DNA from: DASSSY01 sp035708205
Lineage (GTDB): Bacteria; Bacteroidota; Bacteroidia; Chitinophagales; Chitinophagaceae
DNA length: 64,000 nucleotides
Direction of reading: 5' to 3'
Assembly (NCBI GenBank): GCA_035708205.1
Contig: DASSSY010000004.1
Coordinates: 434,001-498,000, forward strand
Shown here: positions 51,442-60,403 of the stretch, in pieces
Layout of the letters: each line of letters starts with the position of its first letter
How positions within the stretch are numbered: position 1 is the first letter of the stretch
The notes under the pieces: model-generated
The model's database searches: none
The model's input: the letters and a program-made list of their open reading frames with translations, nothing else
What the model was told of the DNA's origin: nothing
Translations under genes and position numbers: made by a program

Positions 51442-53010
51442 TTGGTTAAAGACATCAATATTCGTGTAGCGCCGGAAATGGCCCGGGACGATCGCCAGTT
51501 CCGTACGGAAGCCGCCAAAGCGCTCAGGCTTCCGGAGAACCGGGTTTCAGCGGTCCAGCTATTGCGGCGTTCACTGGACGCCCGGAGCCGGCAAATATGC
51601 TTTCAGCTCCGGTTGCGTGTTTTTGTTGATGAACCCTTTCAACCCGTCGCTGATTTTAAACCGAGGTTACAAAATGTTTCCGGTAAGAAAGAAATATTTA
51701 TTGCCGGGACCGGGCCGGCAGGCCTTTTTGCTGCCTTACAGCTCATTGAAGAGGGCTTTTGCCCGGTTCTCCTGGAACGGGGTAAGGATGTGCGCGCCCG
51801 TCGCCGGGATCTGGCGGCGATGAATAAACAGGGCATCGTTAATCCCGAGTCCAATTATTGCTTTGGTGAAGGTGGTGCGGGTACTTATAGCGATGGTAAA
51901 CTCTATACCCGGTCGGATAAAAGGGGAAATATTTTAAAATGCCTGCAATGGCTTCATTATTTCGGGGCCCCGGAATCTGTTTTAATTGATGCCCATCCGC
52001 ACATTGGCACTAATAAATTGCCCGGTATTATCACGACCATGAGAGCCGCTATTGAAGCCTGTGGAGGCAAGGTTTTGTTTAATCATAAAATAACCGGTAT
52101 CCGACAAGCATCGGGCTGTTTATCCGGTTTGGAAATTAATCATCAGGAGGTTGTCAAGGCTGATATTTTGATTTTAGCAACCGGTCATTCTGCCAGAGAT
52201 ATTTTTGACTTATTGTACCGGGAGCAGATTAAAATTGAATCAAAACCCTTTGCGCTTGGACTGCGTATAGAACATCCGCAGTCTCTGATTGACCAGATAC
52301 AATATCATTGCCGACCTTCCGAAAGCCGCAGCCCTTTTTTGCCACCGGCAGCCTATGGTTTGGTTAGCCAGGAAGAGGGCAGAGGCGTGTTTTCTTTTTG
52401 TATGTGCCCCGGAGGTATTATTGCCCCGGCAAGCACGGAAGAGGGCGCTTTGGTGGTTAATGGCTGGTCGCCATCCAAAAGAGATAATCCTTATGCCAAT
52501 TCCGGAATGGTGGTCACTGTTGATGATAAGGATTTTGGCCGGTATGGTTTTAGCGGCGATTTGGCGGCTATGCAATACCAGGATATGGTGGAACGGAAAG
52601 CCTGGCAGGCCGGTGGCGGCCGCCTGAAAGCGCCGGCACAACGAATGGCCGATTTTGTGGCAGGCCGGCTATCTGTAGATTTACCCAAATGCTCCTACCT
52701 GCCGGGGTTGGCTTCTGCCAATTTAACTGAGGTGTTACCCGAAGCGGTGTACCAGGCACTGGCAGCGGGCTTCCGTGGCTTTGGCAGGAAAATGAAAGGC
52801 TATCTGACCAATGAGGCCGTGGTGGTGGCGACCGAGTCCAGGACCTCTTCACCGGTACGTATTCCGCGTGATTCCGAAAGCTTACAGCATATGCAGCTAA
52901 AGGGATTTTATCCATGCGGCGAAGGCGCCGGATATGCCGGCGGCATCATTTCCGCGGCCATGGACGGTATGAAGGTAGCTATGGCGATTGGTAAATCAGT
53001 GGTAAGTTGA
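51442..53010 (+). CDS. FAD-dependent dehydrogenase (COG2509 type)
   Basis: A 522-residue flavoprotein. A roughly 80-residue N-terminal domain precedes the dinucleotide-binding motif GTGPAGLFAALQL (near 88). FGEGGAGTYSDGKL follows, then GHSARDIF, and near the end PCGEGAGYAGGIISAAMDG. The family is uncharacterised, related to geranylgeranyl-reductase-like and thioredoxin-reductase-like oxidoreductases. The start is TTG at 51442, 18 bases after the secG terminator. No functional partner is visible nearby. Confidence 0.85.
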   Translation: MVKDINIRVAPEMARDDRQFRTEAAKALRLPENRVSAVQLLRRSLDARSRQICFQLRLRVFVDEPFQPVADFKPRLQNVSGKKEIFIAGTGPAGLFAALQLIEEGFCPVLLERGKDVRARRRDLAAMNKQGIVNPESNYCFGEGGAGTYSDGKLYTRSDKRGNILKCLQWLHYFGAPESVLIDAHPHIGTNKLPGIITTMRAAIEACGGKVLFNHKITGIRQASGCLSGLEINHQEVVKADILILATGHSARDIFDLLYREQIKIESKPFALGLRIEHPQSLIDQIQYHCRPSESRSPFLPPAAYGLVSQEEGRGVFSFCMCPGGIIAPASTEEGALVVNGWSPSKRDNPYANSGMVVTVDDKDFGRYGFSGDLAAMQYQDMVERKAWQAGGGRLKAPAQRMADFVAGRLSVDLPKCSYLPGLASANLTEVLPEAVYQALAAGFRGFGRKMKGYLTNEAVVVATESRTSSPVRIPRDSESLQHMQLKGFYPCGEGAGYAGGIISAAMDGMKVAMAIGKSVVS

Positions 53011-53177
53011 GATGTATTTTGTGAAGGTGGATTATAGAATATCAATAAAAATATTTCAACATTCTTGCCGACGTTGCTTTACAAATAGGCCCGGCAAAAG
53101 GGCAGGCTTATCAAAGTTGATTGATAAGGAACAGATGGATTTTGCCTTAGAAGAGTGTGTTATTCTTGTTGATAAGC

Positions 53178-54449
53178 TTATTGTTTTCGGGCCTTTATTT
53201 CTTTTATCCAATGTCTTAACAGGTTCTTTTCCTTAAAGAATAAGGCGCCCAAAAGACAGGCCAGCCCCATGATGGTAATAGCCCAGGGGCCGCCGAACCA
53301 TCCGGCCAGGCTACCGGCTACGAGACTGCCGATAGGCATGGTACCCTGAAGGCATACGGTGTAGAAGCTCATGACCCGTCCCCTTTTGTCATCGTCCACC
53401 TTTAATTGCAATAAGGTGTTGGTGGTGGCGGTATGCATCATTTGCGCCAGGCCGCAAAGGGCTAAGAATATTAAAGAAAGCGGTAGCCAGGAAGAAGCGC
53501 CGAAAGCGATCATGGTCATCCCTAAAAAGATGCCGGTGAAAGATACAATTCGTTTCAGCGCCGCGCCCGAACGATTTTTGGTAAGGAATAAGGCTCCTGC
53601 TATTGCGCCGACGCCTACCGCTGACATGAGAATACCCAAGATACCGGCATCGCCGTGTAGGACATCTTTGGCGAAAACAGAACCTAAGGTCCGTATGGAA
53701 GCATTCGCAAAACTGACGATGGCCAAAACCACTAACAGGGATTTCATCATTGGTACATTTCGGACATATTGAAACCCTTCTTTGAGCTGCACCAGAACCT
53801 GGTATTTTTGCTTTTTGATATGATCCACCACGTCCATATTGCGCATCATTAGCAGGCTGGTTACCACAATCGCGTAGCTCAACGCGTTAGCCATAAAACA
53901 CCAGCCTTCACCTAAGCTGCCAATTAATATGCCCGCAATAGAAGGGCCGATTAAACGGGAGAGGTTAAAAACCGTCGAATTAAGCGCAATAGCGTTTTGC
54001 AGCGAGTATCTGTCACGTCCTACCATATCGACCACAAAGGATTGCCGTACCGGCACTTCAAAGGCGTTGACCATACCCAGCAGCAGGCTTAAAAGTACCA
54101 GATGCCAGACGGCTACCATGTGAAAAAGAGTCAACAGGCCTAAGACAAGCGCCTGAAGCATGGCTAAGGTATCGATACGGCTCAAAGCCTTATGTTTGTT
54201 CCAGCGGTCGGCGTAAACACCCGCAAAAGGTGCCAGAATTAAAATTGGGATTTGTTCACAAAAGCCTACCAGGCCCAGCAGGAAAGCAGAATTGGTCATC
54301 CGGTACACTAACCACATCATGGCCATACGCTGGATCCATGTGCCGATGAGGGAAAAAGTCTGCCCAACGACAAACAACCTGTAGTTTCGGAATGACAACG
54401 CTTTTTGTTGTTGTAAATAATTACGGAAACGATCGTTGGGGACGGACAT
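53178..54449 (-). CDS. MFS transporter (EntS / MFS_3 type)
   Basis: A 423-residue protein with about 12 membrane segments. It begins FRNYRLFVVGQTFSLIGTWIQ, a hallmark of the MFS_3/EntS group. APFAGVYADRWNKHKAL (loop 2-3) and a similar loop in the second half (KVDDDKRGRVMSF) are visible. EntS exports enterobactin, but most members have unknown substrates. It ends convergently with a weak small frame at 53012-53236 that I do not accept as a gene. Confidence 0.88.
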   Translation of the reverse strand: MSVPNDRFRNYLQQQKALSFRNYRLFVVGQTFSLIGTWIQRMAMMWLVYRMTNSAFLLGLVGFCEQIPILILAPFAGVYADRWNKHKALSRIDTLAMLQALVLGLLTLFHMVAVWHLVLLSLLLGMVNAFEVPVRQSFVVDMVGRDRYSLQNAIALNSTVFNLSRLIGPSIAGILIGSLGEGWCFMANALSYAIVVTSLLMMRNMDVVDHIKKQKYQVLVQLKEGFQYVRNVPMMKSLLVVLAIVSFANASIRTLGSVFAKDVLHGDAGILGILMSAVGVGAIAGALFLTKNRSGAALKRIVSFTGIFLGMTMIAFGASSWLPLSLIFLALCGLAQMMHTATTNTLLQLKVDDDKRGRVMSFYTVCLQGTMPIGSLVAGSLAGWFGGPWAITIMGLACLLGALFFKEKNLLRHWIKEIKARKQ

Positions 54450-54544
54450 ACTTGCCGCAAGTTACAATTTTTGGAGATGTGAACTGAAGGCAAGCATCAT
54501 CAATATACAGGCAAAAAATGGTAAGGAGCAAAAATGCCTGCCAA

Positions 54545-54572
54545 CAAAAAAGCCGCTCTGAAAAGAGCGGCC
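54545..54572 (-). terminator. terminator of the Gly-Leu tRNA pair
   Basis: GCCGCTCT, loop of 4, AGAGCGGC on the minus strand followed by TTTTTTG, directly downstream of the tRNA-Leu 3' end. Confidence 0.85.
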
Positions 54573-54581
54573 TCAAACCTG

Positions 54582-54667
54582 TGCCCCAGGCGGGACTTGA
54601 ACCCGCACGAACATTGCTGCTCACAGGATTTTAAGTCCTGCGTGTCTACCAATTCCACCACCAGGGC
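54582..54667 (-). tRNA. tRNA-Leu (TAA)
   Basis: An 86-base class II tRNA on the minus strand: acceptor GCCCTGG/CTGGGGC with two G-U pairs and A73, D-arm with GGTAGACACGC, anticodon loop CTTAAAA (TAA), a variable arm (TGAGCAGCAATGTTCG) and T-arm GCGGGTTCAAGTCCCGC. Confidence 0.95.
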
Positions 54668-54733
54668 ATCTGCTCATTGACGAGCAAGGGCAAAAAAAAT
54701 CCAAACCCGAAATAGAGCCTGGATAATTCTCTG

Positions 54734-54806
54734 AGCAGAAGACGAGACTCGAACCCGCGACCCCAACCTTGGCAAGGTTGTGCTCTACCAACTGAGCTAC
54801 TTCTGC
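54734..54806 (-). tRNA. tRNA-Gly (GCC)
   Basis: A 73-base tRNA on the minus strand: acceptor GCAGAAG/CTTCTGC with U73 as expected for glycine, D-arm AGCTCAGTTGGTAGAGC, anticodon arm CAACC-TTGCCAA-GGTTG (GCC) and T-arm GCGGGTTCGAGTCTCGT. It precedes tRNA-Leu by 66 bases and probably shares its transcript. Confidence 0.95.
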
Positions 54807-54944
54807 ATTCGTTTTAAGAACTGTTCCCGTTTGGGATTGCAAAGATAAAACCTTTTTCGAAACTACCAACAGCCTAAGAAAAAAAAGTAGAAAAAAATCG
54901 CTAATGTCCTGCCGATGCTTTCTGTGGCATTTACCGGCATTGGT

Positions 54945-54952
54945 TACCTTTG
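54945..54952 (+). promoter_or_regulatory. -7 element of rlmH
   Basis: TACCTTTG here predicts a transcript start near 54958, which excludes the upstream in-frame ATG at 54915 and supports the ATG at 55005. Confidence 0.5.
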
Positions 54953-55004
54953 TCCCTCAACTCATTATTTTGTCGGCCACTGCCCGCCCGTAAAACTAAT
55001 TTTC

Positions 55005-55481
55005 ATGAACATAGAAGTCTGGTCGCTGGGGAAAGAAAATGATGCTTATATTGAGAAGGGTATCCAGTTTTATCTTAATCGTTTGAGGCCCTTTTGCAAA
55101 ACCGGCTTTGTTTTATTGCCGCCGCCAAAACGCTCGGCAAACACCACGCCTGAGGAATCAAAATTATTGGAAGAGAAAATTATATTATCCCGCTTTGACG
55201 ATACAAAACATGTCCTGGTCTTATTAGATGAAACCGGAAAAATGCTGACCTCCGAAGGCTGGGCGGGAGAAATCGAGAAATTGCAGAACAGCCGGGCAAA
55301 AACAGTGGTATTCCTGATTGGCGGTCCCTGGGGCGTGAGTGATAAAATTAAACAAATGGCACAAAAAAACTGGTCACTGTCCAAGCTGACATTCCCACAT
55401 CAGTTGGTGCGCCTGATCATTGCGGAACAGCTTTACCGGAGCTTCAGTATCCTGAATAATTCGGGCTACCATCACCGGTAG
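55005..55481 (+). CDS. rlmH: 23S rRNA (pseudouridine-1915-N3)-methyltransferase
   Basis: A 158-residue SPOUT methyltransferase starting NIEVWSLGKEND, with LDETGKMLTSEGWA, the knot motif FLIGGPWGVSD and the terminal segment LTFPHQLVRLIIAEQLYRSF. The ending NNSGYHHR supplies the conserved C-terminal Tyr-His-His. It methylates pseudouridine 1915 in helix 69 of 23S rRNA on assembled ribosomes. Length equals the usual 155-160 residues from this start. Confidence 0.95.
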   Translation: MNIEVWSLGKENDAYIEKGIQFYLNRLRPFCKTGFVLLPPPKRSANTTPEESKLLEEKIILSRFDDTKHVLVLLDETGKMLTSEGWAGEIEKLQNSRAKTVVFLIGGPWGVSDKIKQMAQKNWSLSKLTFPHQLVRLIIAEQLYRSFSILNNSGYHHR

Positions 55482-55494
55482 AATTTATGGAGAG

Positions 55495-56205
55495 CTAGCC
55501 TTCCAGATGAATGGAAATAACGATCATCCTGGTGGTCAGCTTGTCTATGGTATTGGAAAGCGGGATTTCCGAATCGGTGTAGTTTTCATTGAGGAATCCC
55601 TGGCTAAGCTTGATTTCGGGGGCAAAGATAAAGTTGGGGTAAAAGAATTCGAAGCCCACGCCGATTTCAGCACCGACATCCACCGGTCGCACCCGCAGCC
55701 ATTCATCATTGCGCCGGCTCCGGGCATTGGCGGCCAGGTCATAATCAAATTTACCGCCGATCATGCCATAAAACCGGAAATTCTTGATACGGTCGCTTTT
55801 GAATTTCAGCTGCAGCGGCAATTGCATATAAATGGATTCTATCTGTCGCACCAATTCCTTATCCTCTCCCGGCATTTGCGTGCCTAAATTCTTTTCCGCA
55901 AAAACCAATGCCGGGATAAATCTCAGGTCAATGAACTTGGTCAGGCGTAAATTACCCATAATGCCCAGGTTGAATCCCGGCCCCCAGTGTGGCTGCACTT
56001 TCAGGAAAGTGTCGGTCTGGGCAAAGCTCCTGGTGGGTGAAACCCTGAAGGTGGAATAATTAAAGCCGAAGGTCAGGCCGAAATAATACCATTTTGAATC
56101 GTGATCAGGCATATTGATGATGGTTTCCTGCGCCTGAACGGTTGGCGCAAGAAAGCTCAGCAATAAAGCCAGCCCTACAAATTTCCTGATGATTGCTTTG
56201 TTCAT
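55495..56205 (-). CDS. porT: PorT-like outer-membrane beta-barrel protein
   Basis: A 236-residue protein with signal peptide ending APTVQAQ (about residue 26), followed by a PorT-type barrel: WYYFGLTFGFNYSTFRV, LRFIPALVFAEKNL, FYGMIGGKFDYDL and the end TRMIVISIHLEG. PorT is needed for type IX secretion in Porphyromonas and gliding bacteria. The window also encodes a protein with a type IX sorting tail (61062). A TATATTTG -7 element at 56230-56237 (minus strand) supports the ATG at 56205 over a longer frame to 56340. Confidence 0.85.
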   Translation of the reverse strand: MNKAIIRKFVGLALLLSFLAPTVQAQETIINMPDHDSKWYYFGLTFGFNYSTFRVSPTRSFAQTDTFLKVQPHWGPGFNLGIMGNLRLTKFIDLRFIPALVFAEKNLGTQMPGEDKELVRQIESIYMQLPLQLKFKSDRIKNFRFYGMIGGKFDYDLAANARSRRNDEWLRVRPVDVGAEIGVGFEFFYPNFIFAPEIKLSQGFLNENYTDSEIPLSNTIDKLTTRMIVISIHLEG

Positions 56206-56229
56206 ATCCGAAAATGGTTCTTCAACTGC

Positions 56230-56237
56230 CAAATATA
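56230..56237 (-). promoter_or_regulatory. -7 element of the porT-like gene
   Basis: Plus-strand CAAATATA is TATATTTG on the minus strand. It places the transcript start near 56223, 18 bases before the ATG at 56205. Confidence 0.5.
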
Positions 56238-56243
56238 GAATAA

Positions 56244-56984
56244 TTATGATGATTTTATGGCTATATACAGGCTGGTAATACCAAACGCCAGGCGACGTTC
56301 TTTTATTGCCGTAAAACCATTTTGAGCCAAAAGCGTACAAAAGGCTTTGCCTTCAGGAAAGGCCGCCACCGATTCGGGTAGGTAAGTATAAGCAGTTTGG
56401 TCTTTTGATACCATTTTGCCTAAAAATGGCAAAATATGATTAAAATAAAACAAATAAAGCTGTTTTACCGGGAATTTACTGGGCATCGAAAATTCCAGAA
56501 TAGCTATTTTCCCACCGGGGCGAAGTACTCGGGACATTTCGCTGAGCCCTTTATTCAAATTGCCGAAGTTACGCACGCCGTAAGCGCAGGTCACGGCATC
56601 AAAACCTTTGTCAGGGAATGCCAGCGCTTCGCTATCGCCTGATTGCAGGCGGATTTTATGGCCTAAGCCCTTTGCGGTAATTTTCTTTTTGCCAATGGCC
56701 AGCATCCCTTCCGAAATATCGACACCGGTAACCTGTTCCGGATGCAATCTCAAAGCGGCAATGGCCAGGTCGCCGGTGCCGGTGGCCACGTCCAGAATTT
56801 GCTTTGGCGCGATGTCTTCGAGCGATCGTATTGTTTTCCGGCGCCAGCCTCTGTCGATTCCAAGCGTCAGGAAATGGTTCAGGAAGTCGTATTTGCCGGC
56901 AATGCGGTCAAACATGCCCTGAACCTGCTCTTTTTTGCCCAGCTCCGAATTTTTCAGGGGCGTTACCGGTAATTGATGGTCCAT
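56244..56984 (-). CDS. menG: demethylmenaquinone methyltransferase
   Basis: A 246-residue class I SAM methyltransferase of the UbiE/MenG family. It has MFDRIAGKYDFLNHFLTLGID, motif I LDVATGTGDLA, VTGVDISEGML, and the family signatures YGVRNFGNLNKGL and LRPGGKIAILEFS. It methylates demethylmenaquinone in the respiratory quinone pathway; Bacteroidota use menaquinone. A TAATTTTG -7 element at 57010-57017 (minus strand) lies so close to the ATG at 57002 that I prefer the ATG at 56984. Confidence 0.94.
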   Translation of the reverse strand: MDHQLPVTPLKNSELGKKEQVQGMFDRIAGKYDFLNHFLTLGIDRGWRRKTIRSLEDIAPKQILDVATGTGDLAIAALRLHPEQVTGVDISEGMLAIGKKKITAKGLGHKIRLQSGDSEALAFPDKGFDAVTCAYGVRNFGNLNKGLSEMSRVLRPGGKIAILEFSMPSKFPVKQLYLFYFNHILPFLGKMVSKDQTAYTYLPESVAAFPEGKAFCTLLAQNGFTAIKERRLAFGITSLYIAIKSS

Positions 56985-57009
56985 GGATGTTGTTTGCAAC
57001 ATGAGTGGA

Positions 57010-57017
57010 CAAAATTA
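57010..57017 (-). promoter_or_regulatory. -7 element of menG
   Basis: Plus-strand CAAAATTA is TAATTTTG on the minus strand. With start at 56984 the leader is about 20 bases; with start at 57002 it would be leaderless. Confidence 0.45.
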
Positions 57018-57127
57018 CCATATTTTATTTTAGTATGCTGATAGCATTTATTGCAGCGATTTAACCGGCAAAAAAACCGCATCGGTATCCATGCGGGATT
57101 TTTGTCAAGCAATATTAAACACTAAAT

Positions 57128-57796
57128 TTACTGACCACCCATCTTTTTCAGATCATCTAAGGACATCAGCTTGTAGCCTTCAGGAATGGTCATGTCAAAG
57201 GTGGCACTGTCCGTCGTAGCGTTTAAATCGACTTGGGAAGCCGTACATTTCATGGTTATCGGTCCTTTTTGAATGCTGAACTCCATCGGGGTACCGGGAA
57301 TTTTATCATATTCCAGGGGGGTGCCGCTCAACTCACCAAGGTCTAAATCCGTTGTGTACCACATATCAAGCTGCAGGCTGTCATGAGTTGTCAGGATAGC
57401 TTTTTTACAGGTGTACCCGGCAATTTTTTTTACGCTGTCGGTCAGCCTGACCGACAGATTATTTTGTTCGATATCTTTTTTCTTCAGATCCTCGGCATTT
57501 AACTTCATGGCCATCTTACCCGCCATGCTGTTTATCAGCAAAACGGCATCTTTAGCGGTCAGGTCAACAGTTGTACTGGTGGTGGTCAGGCTGCCCAGGC
57601 TTAAATTAACCCGGCAGAATTTTTCATTGGCAAATATTTCCATTTTTGAACCTTCAAACATGGATTGCATGGACTGCATCTGGGGATTATCGCTGGAAAC
57701 AGACATGTTATAAACGATATGGGTGGTCTTTTGTCCAAAGGCCCCGGTGCTTAATACAACCGCCAGAATAAATGTAAAGAGGAAATTTAGTTTCAT
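57128..57796 (-). CDS. secreted DUF4412/GLPGLI-like protein
   Basis: A 222-residue protein with a signal peptide ending STGAFGQ (about residue 22) and a beta-rich body: MSVSSDNPQMQSMQSMFEGSKMEIF (Met-rich, first part), KIAGYTCKKAIL, and the ending IPEGYKLMSLDDLKKM. The KxxGYxCKKA segment is typical of GLPGLI and DUF4412 proteins, whose roles are unknown. A TACCTTTG -7 element (minus strand, 57816-57823) lies 20 bases before the start. It stands alone. Confidence 0.75.
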   Translation of the reverse strand: MKLNFLFTFILAVVLSTGAFGQKTTHIVYNMSVSSDNPQMQSMQSMFEGSKMEIFANEKFCRVNLSLGSLTTTSTTVDLTAKDAVLLINSMAGKMAMKLNAEDLKKKDIEQNNLSVRLTDSVKKIAGYTCKKAILTTHDSLQLDMWYTTDLDLGELSGTPLEYDKIPGTPMEFSIQKGPITMKCTASQVDLNATTDSATFDMTIPEGYKLMSLDDLKKMGGQ

Positions 57797-57981
57797 AAAT
57801 GCGTATTTTTAGGCGCAAAGGTAGGCAAATCAAACCCTATGAGCTTCACGTCAAGTGATACGACGATTTAAAAAACCTGTTAAGGTATCCCGTTAACGGC
57901 TTCCGGTATTTTGCCGGGACAGGTCCGGGAAGATGCAGAGTGTCCATTAAAAAGGGGAGGTAGTATTTGATAAATAAATCG

Positions 57982-57989
57982 TACCTTTG
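57982..57989 (+). promoter_or_regulatory. -7 element of tsf
   Basis: TACCTTTG predicts a leader of about 50 bases before the ATG at 58047. tsf therefore seems to be transcribed apart from rpsB, which is not in the window. Confidence 0.5.
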
Positions 57990-58046
57990 CACACGTTTTT
58001 TATTAAAACATATATTTTAAAACCTTTCTAAAATAAATTTCAAAGG

Positions 58047-58883
58047 ATGAGTGTAACAATCTCCGCTGCCGATGTCAATAACCTGCGCAAAACAACCGGT
58101 GCAGGTATGATGGATTGCCGTAAGGCTTTGATGGAAAGTAATGGTGATTTTGAGCAGGCAATTGATTATCTGCGTAAAAAAGGTCAGAAAGTTGCTGATA
58201 ACCGCAGCGACCGTGAAGCTAATGAAGGTGTCGCTATTGCTATTGCTAACCCCGAAGCTGATTTTGGTGTAGCCATTCAGATTTCTGCGGAAACCGATTT
58301 TGTCTCTAAGAATCAGGAATTTGTGGACTTTGCTAATAACGTCGCCAAAATTGCCTTGGCGAATAAACCCGGGACCATTGAAGATTTGAAGGCTTTACCA
58401 ATGGACGGTGCTACCGTAGGCGAAAAGTTATTGGAAATGGTCGCTAAGATTGGTGAAAAAATTGACGTTGTTCGCTATGAGCAGGTTAGCGCCGGTGCCG
58501 TTGTGCCATACATCCACGGTAATTATCGTATTGGTGTTCTGGTTGGCTTGAACAAAGCTAATAATGATACGGTAACGACTGCAGGCCGGGATATTGCCAT
58601 GCAGATTGCTGCTATGAACCCGATCGCTTTGGATGAAAGCCAGGTGAGCCCTGAAACTGTTGAACGTGAAAAGAACATTGCCGTTGAACAGATCAAAGCG
58701 GAAGGTAAGCCTGCTGAAATGGCTGAAAAAATCGCCATGGGTAAACTGAATAAATTCTTCAAAGAAAGTACCTTGTTGAATCAGCTCTTTGTAAAAGACA
58801 ACAGCATTTCTGTAAAAGATTACCTGGATAAGACAGAAAAAGGACTGACCGTTACGGCTTTCCGCCGTCTGGCCATCGGATAA
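58047..58883 (+). CDS. tsf: elongation factor Ts
   Basis: A 278-residue protein with the N-terminal UBA-like segment ADVNNLRKTTGAGMMDCRKAL, the EF-Tu-contacting TDFVSKN motif (83-89), and a C-terminal LLNQLFVKDNSISVKDYL segment. EF-Ts exchanges GDP on EF-Tu. Usually tsf follows rpsB; here it has its own promoter and an intrinsic terminator at 58902, and the upstream neighbour is on the other strand. Confidence 0.97.
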   Translation: MSVTISAADVNNLRKTTGAGMMDCRKALMESNGDFEQAIDYLRKKGQKVADNRSDREANEGVAIAIANPEADFGVAIQISAETDFVSKNQEFVDFANNVAKIALANKPGTIEDLKALPMDGATVGEKLLEMVAKIGEKIDVVRYEQVSAGAVVPYIHGNYRIGVLVGLNKANNDTVTTAGRDIAMQIAAMNPIALDESQVSPETVEREKNIAVEQIKAEGKPAEMAEKIAMGKLNKFFKESTLLNQLFVKDNSISVKDYLDKTEKGLTVTAFRRLAIG

Positions 58884-58901
58884 TTTCTTGAGAACAATTA
58901 G

Positions 58902-58938
58902 AAAATGCCGTGGATAAACCTTTTATCACGGCATTTTT
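58902..58938 (+). terminator. Rho-independent terminator of tsf
   Basis: AAATGCCGTG(G)ATAAA pairs with TTTATCACGGCATTT, with one bulged G, followed by TT. It overlaps the 5' end of a longer frame for the next gene and thus argues for that gene starting at 58956. Confidence 0.85.
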
Positions 58939-58955
58939 GTTATTTTGCCGGTAAT

Positions 58956-59201
58956 ATGGAACCAATGCGTAATCAACGGCCGCAAAAGCCGGATCGCCGC
59001 CGCCCGATGGAGAAAGCAAAGGGTATGACGGGTATGGCTATGGGCATTATTTATATAGTGGTGGGCATCTTTATGTTTATCGCCGAGGAAAAAAACATGC
59101 TGGGAATGGGCAAAACCTTTACCTATATTATTGCTTCACTTATTATTCTTTACGGCTTGTTCCGGGTTTGGCGTGGCCGGCAGATGCGGAAAAACGCCTG
59201 A
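58956..59201 (+). CDS. small membrane protein of unknown function
   Basis: An 81-residue protein with a basic, Pro/Arg-rich N-terminus (residues 1-20) and two membrane segments (MGIIYIVVGIFMFIAEE and TYIIASLIILYGLFRVWRG). No family is recognised, though such short two-helix proteins are widespread next to ybeY-like genes. It starts at ATG 58956, 18 bases after the tsf terminator, and ends 27 bases before ybeY. Confidence 0.65.
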   Translation: MEPMRNQRPQKPDRRRPMEKAKGMTGMAMGIIYIVVGIFMFIAEEKNMLGMGKTFTYIIASLIILYGLFRVWRGRQMRKNA

Positions 59202-59227
59202 CTTTTCCTGGCTTTTATTATATAATC

Positions 59228-59671
59228 ATGGCGGTACGTTATTTTGAAAATGATGTCAATGCCCGGCTGAAAGACCGGCGAAGATTATCGGCTTTTCTTA
59301 CCGAAAAGGCCAGGCATTTCCTGCCCGGGATAAAGGAGGTGAACCTAAGCTATGTCTTTTGCCCGGACGATTATCTTCTGGAAAAAAATATTGCTTTCCT
59401 GGACCATCATACCCTGACCGATATTCTCACGTTTGATTTGTCGGAATACGAGGATGAATTGGTGTCGGAAATCTATATCAGCATTGACCGGGTCAGGGAA
59501 AATGCCGGAAAATTTGAGGTCAGTTATCAAAATGAGCTGCATCGGGTCATTTTTCATGGTATGCTTCATTTATGCGGCTTTAAAGATAAAACTGATGCTG
59601 AACAGCAGGAAATGCGCCGACAGGAACAACTTTGCCTGAACCAATATTTTGTCCCCTTTCATGAAGCTTAA
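59228..59671 (+). CDS. ybeY: endoribonuclease YbeY
   Basis: A 147-residue UPF0054 protein with TDILTFDLSEYEDELVSEIYIS and the zinc motif HRVIFHGMLHLCGFKD, quoted in part. The first two ligands are H110 and H114. The position of the usual third His is Asp120, the form seen in other Bacteroidota homologues known to me. YbeY processes the 3' end of 16S rRNA and supports ribosome quality control. It overlaps the pseudouridine synthase gene by 11 bases. Confidence 0.93.
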   Translation: MAVRYFENDVNARLKDRRRLSAFLTEKARHFLPGIKEVNLSYVFCPDDYLLEKNIAFLDHHTLTDILTFDLSEYEDELVSEIYISIDRVRENAGKFEVSYQNELHRVIFHGMLHLCGFKDKTDAEQQEMRRQEQLCLNQYFVPFHEA

Positions 59672-60383
59672 TATTCTGTTTGACAATGCCGACTACAGGG
59701 CATTTGCTAAGCCATCGGGCTTATTAACTATCGCCGACCGTTATCATCCTGAAATTCCTAATCTAGTGACGATGGCGCGGCAGAAATCCGGTAGCTTGTT
59801 TGTGGTTCATCGTTTAGATAAAGATACCAGCGGCATTGTGTGCTTTGCTAAAAATGAAGCGGCTCACCGGCATCTTTCCCAATGTTTTGAAAACCGGGAA
59901 ATTACTAAATATTACCAGGCTATTGTAACCGGAACACCCTATCAAATGAAAGATTCCATCCGGAAGCCGATTACTCATGACCCGGTCAACAAGGGGCGGA
60001 TGCTGGTGGCGTTAAAAGGCAAGGAAGCCCGCACCGATTATGAAGTTCTGGAAAGCTGGAAACATTTTTCGCTGCTGAATATTCAGCTGTTTACCGGCCG
60101 AACACACCAGATCCGGGTACATCTGAAAGATATCGGCCATCCCGTGGTGGCGGACCCTTTTTATGGTGACGGGCAGCCTTTTTTACTGTCTTCGGTAAAG
60201 CGTAAATACCGGCTTTCGGATGACGAACTGGAAGAACGGCCCGTGCTGGGTCGCCTGGCGTTGCATGCTACGGCGCTTACTTTTAAAGATGAAAAAGGGG
60301 AAGTCATTCATATACAGTCCCCTTTACCCAAGGATATGCAGGCAATGGTCAAATTGCTGGCTAAGTGGGATAGGCCGGATTAA
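59661..60383 (+). CDS. RluA-family pseudouridine synthase
   Basis: A 240-residue pseudouridine synthase with the catalytic motif HRLDKDTSGIVCFAK (Asp53) and TGRTHQIRVHL. It has no N-terminal S4 domain, so it resembles RluA/TruC more than RluD. The target RNA site cannot be predicted. The ATG at 59661 lies inside the ybeY 3' end, indicating coupling. It ends convergently with the HAD phosphatase gene, 20 bases apart. Confidence 0.9.
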   Translation: MKLNILFDNADYRAFAKPSGLLTIADRYHPEIPNLVTMARQKSGSLFVVHRLDKDTSGIVCFAKNEAAHRHLSQCFENREITKYYQAIVTGTPYQMKDSIRKPITHDPVNKGRMLVALKGKEARTDYEVLESWKHFSLLNIQLFTGRTHQIRVHLKDIGHPVVADPFYGDGQPFLLSSVKRKYRLSDDELEERPVLGRLALHATALTFKDEKGEVIHIQSPLPKDMQAMVKLLAKWDRPD

Positions 60384-60403
60384 AGGTCTCGCCTTAGCTT
60401 GGT

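Noticed and set aside
53012..53236. 74-codon frame directly after the FAD dehydrogenase gene
   Set aside because: No recognisable motif, and it overlaps the 3' end of the convergent MFS gene by 59 bases. It cannot be fully excluded but evidence is lacking.
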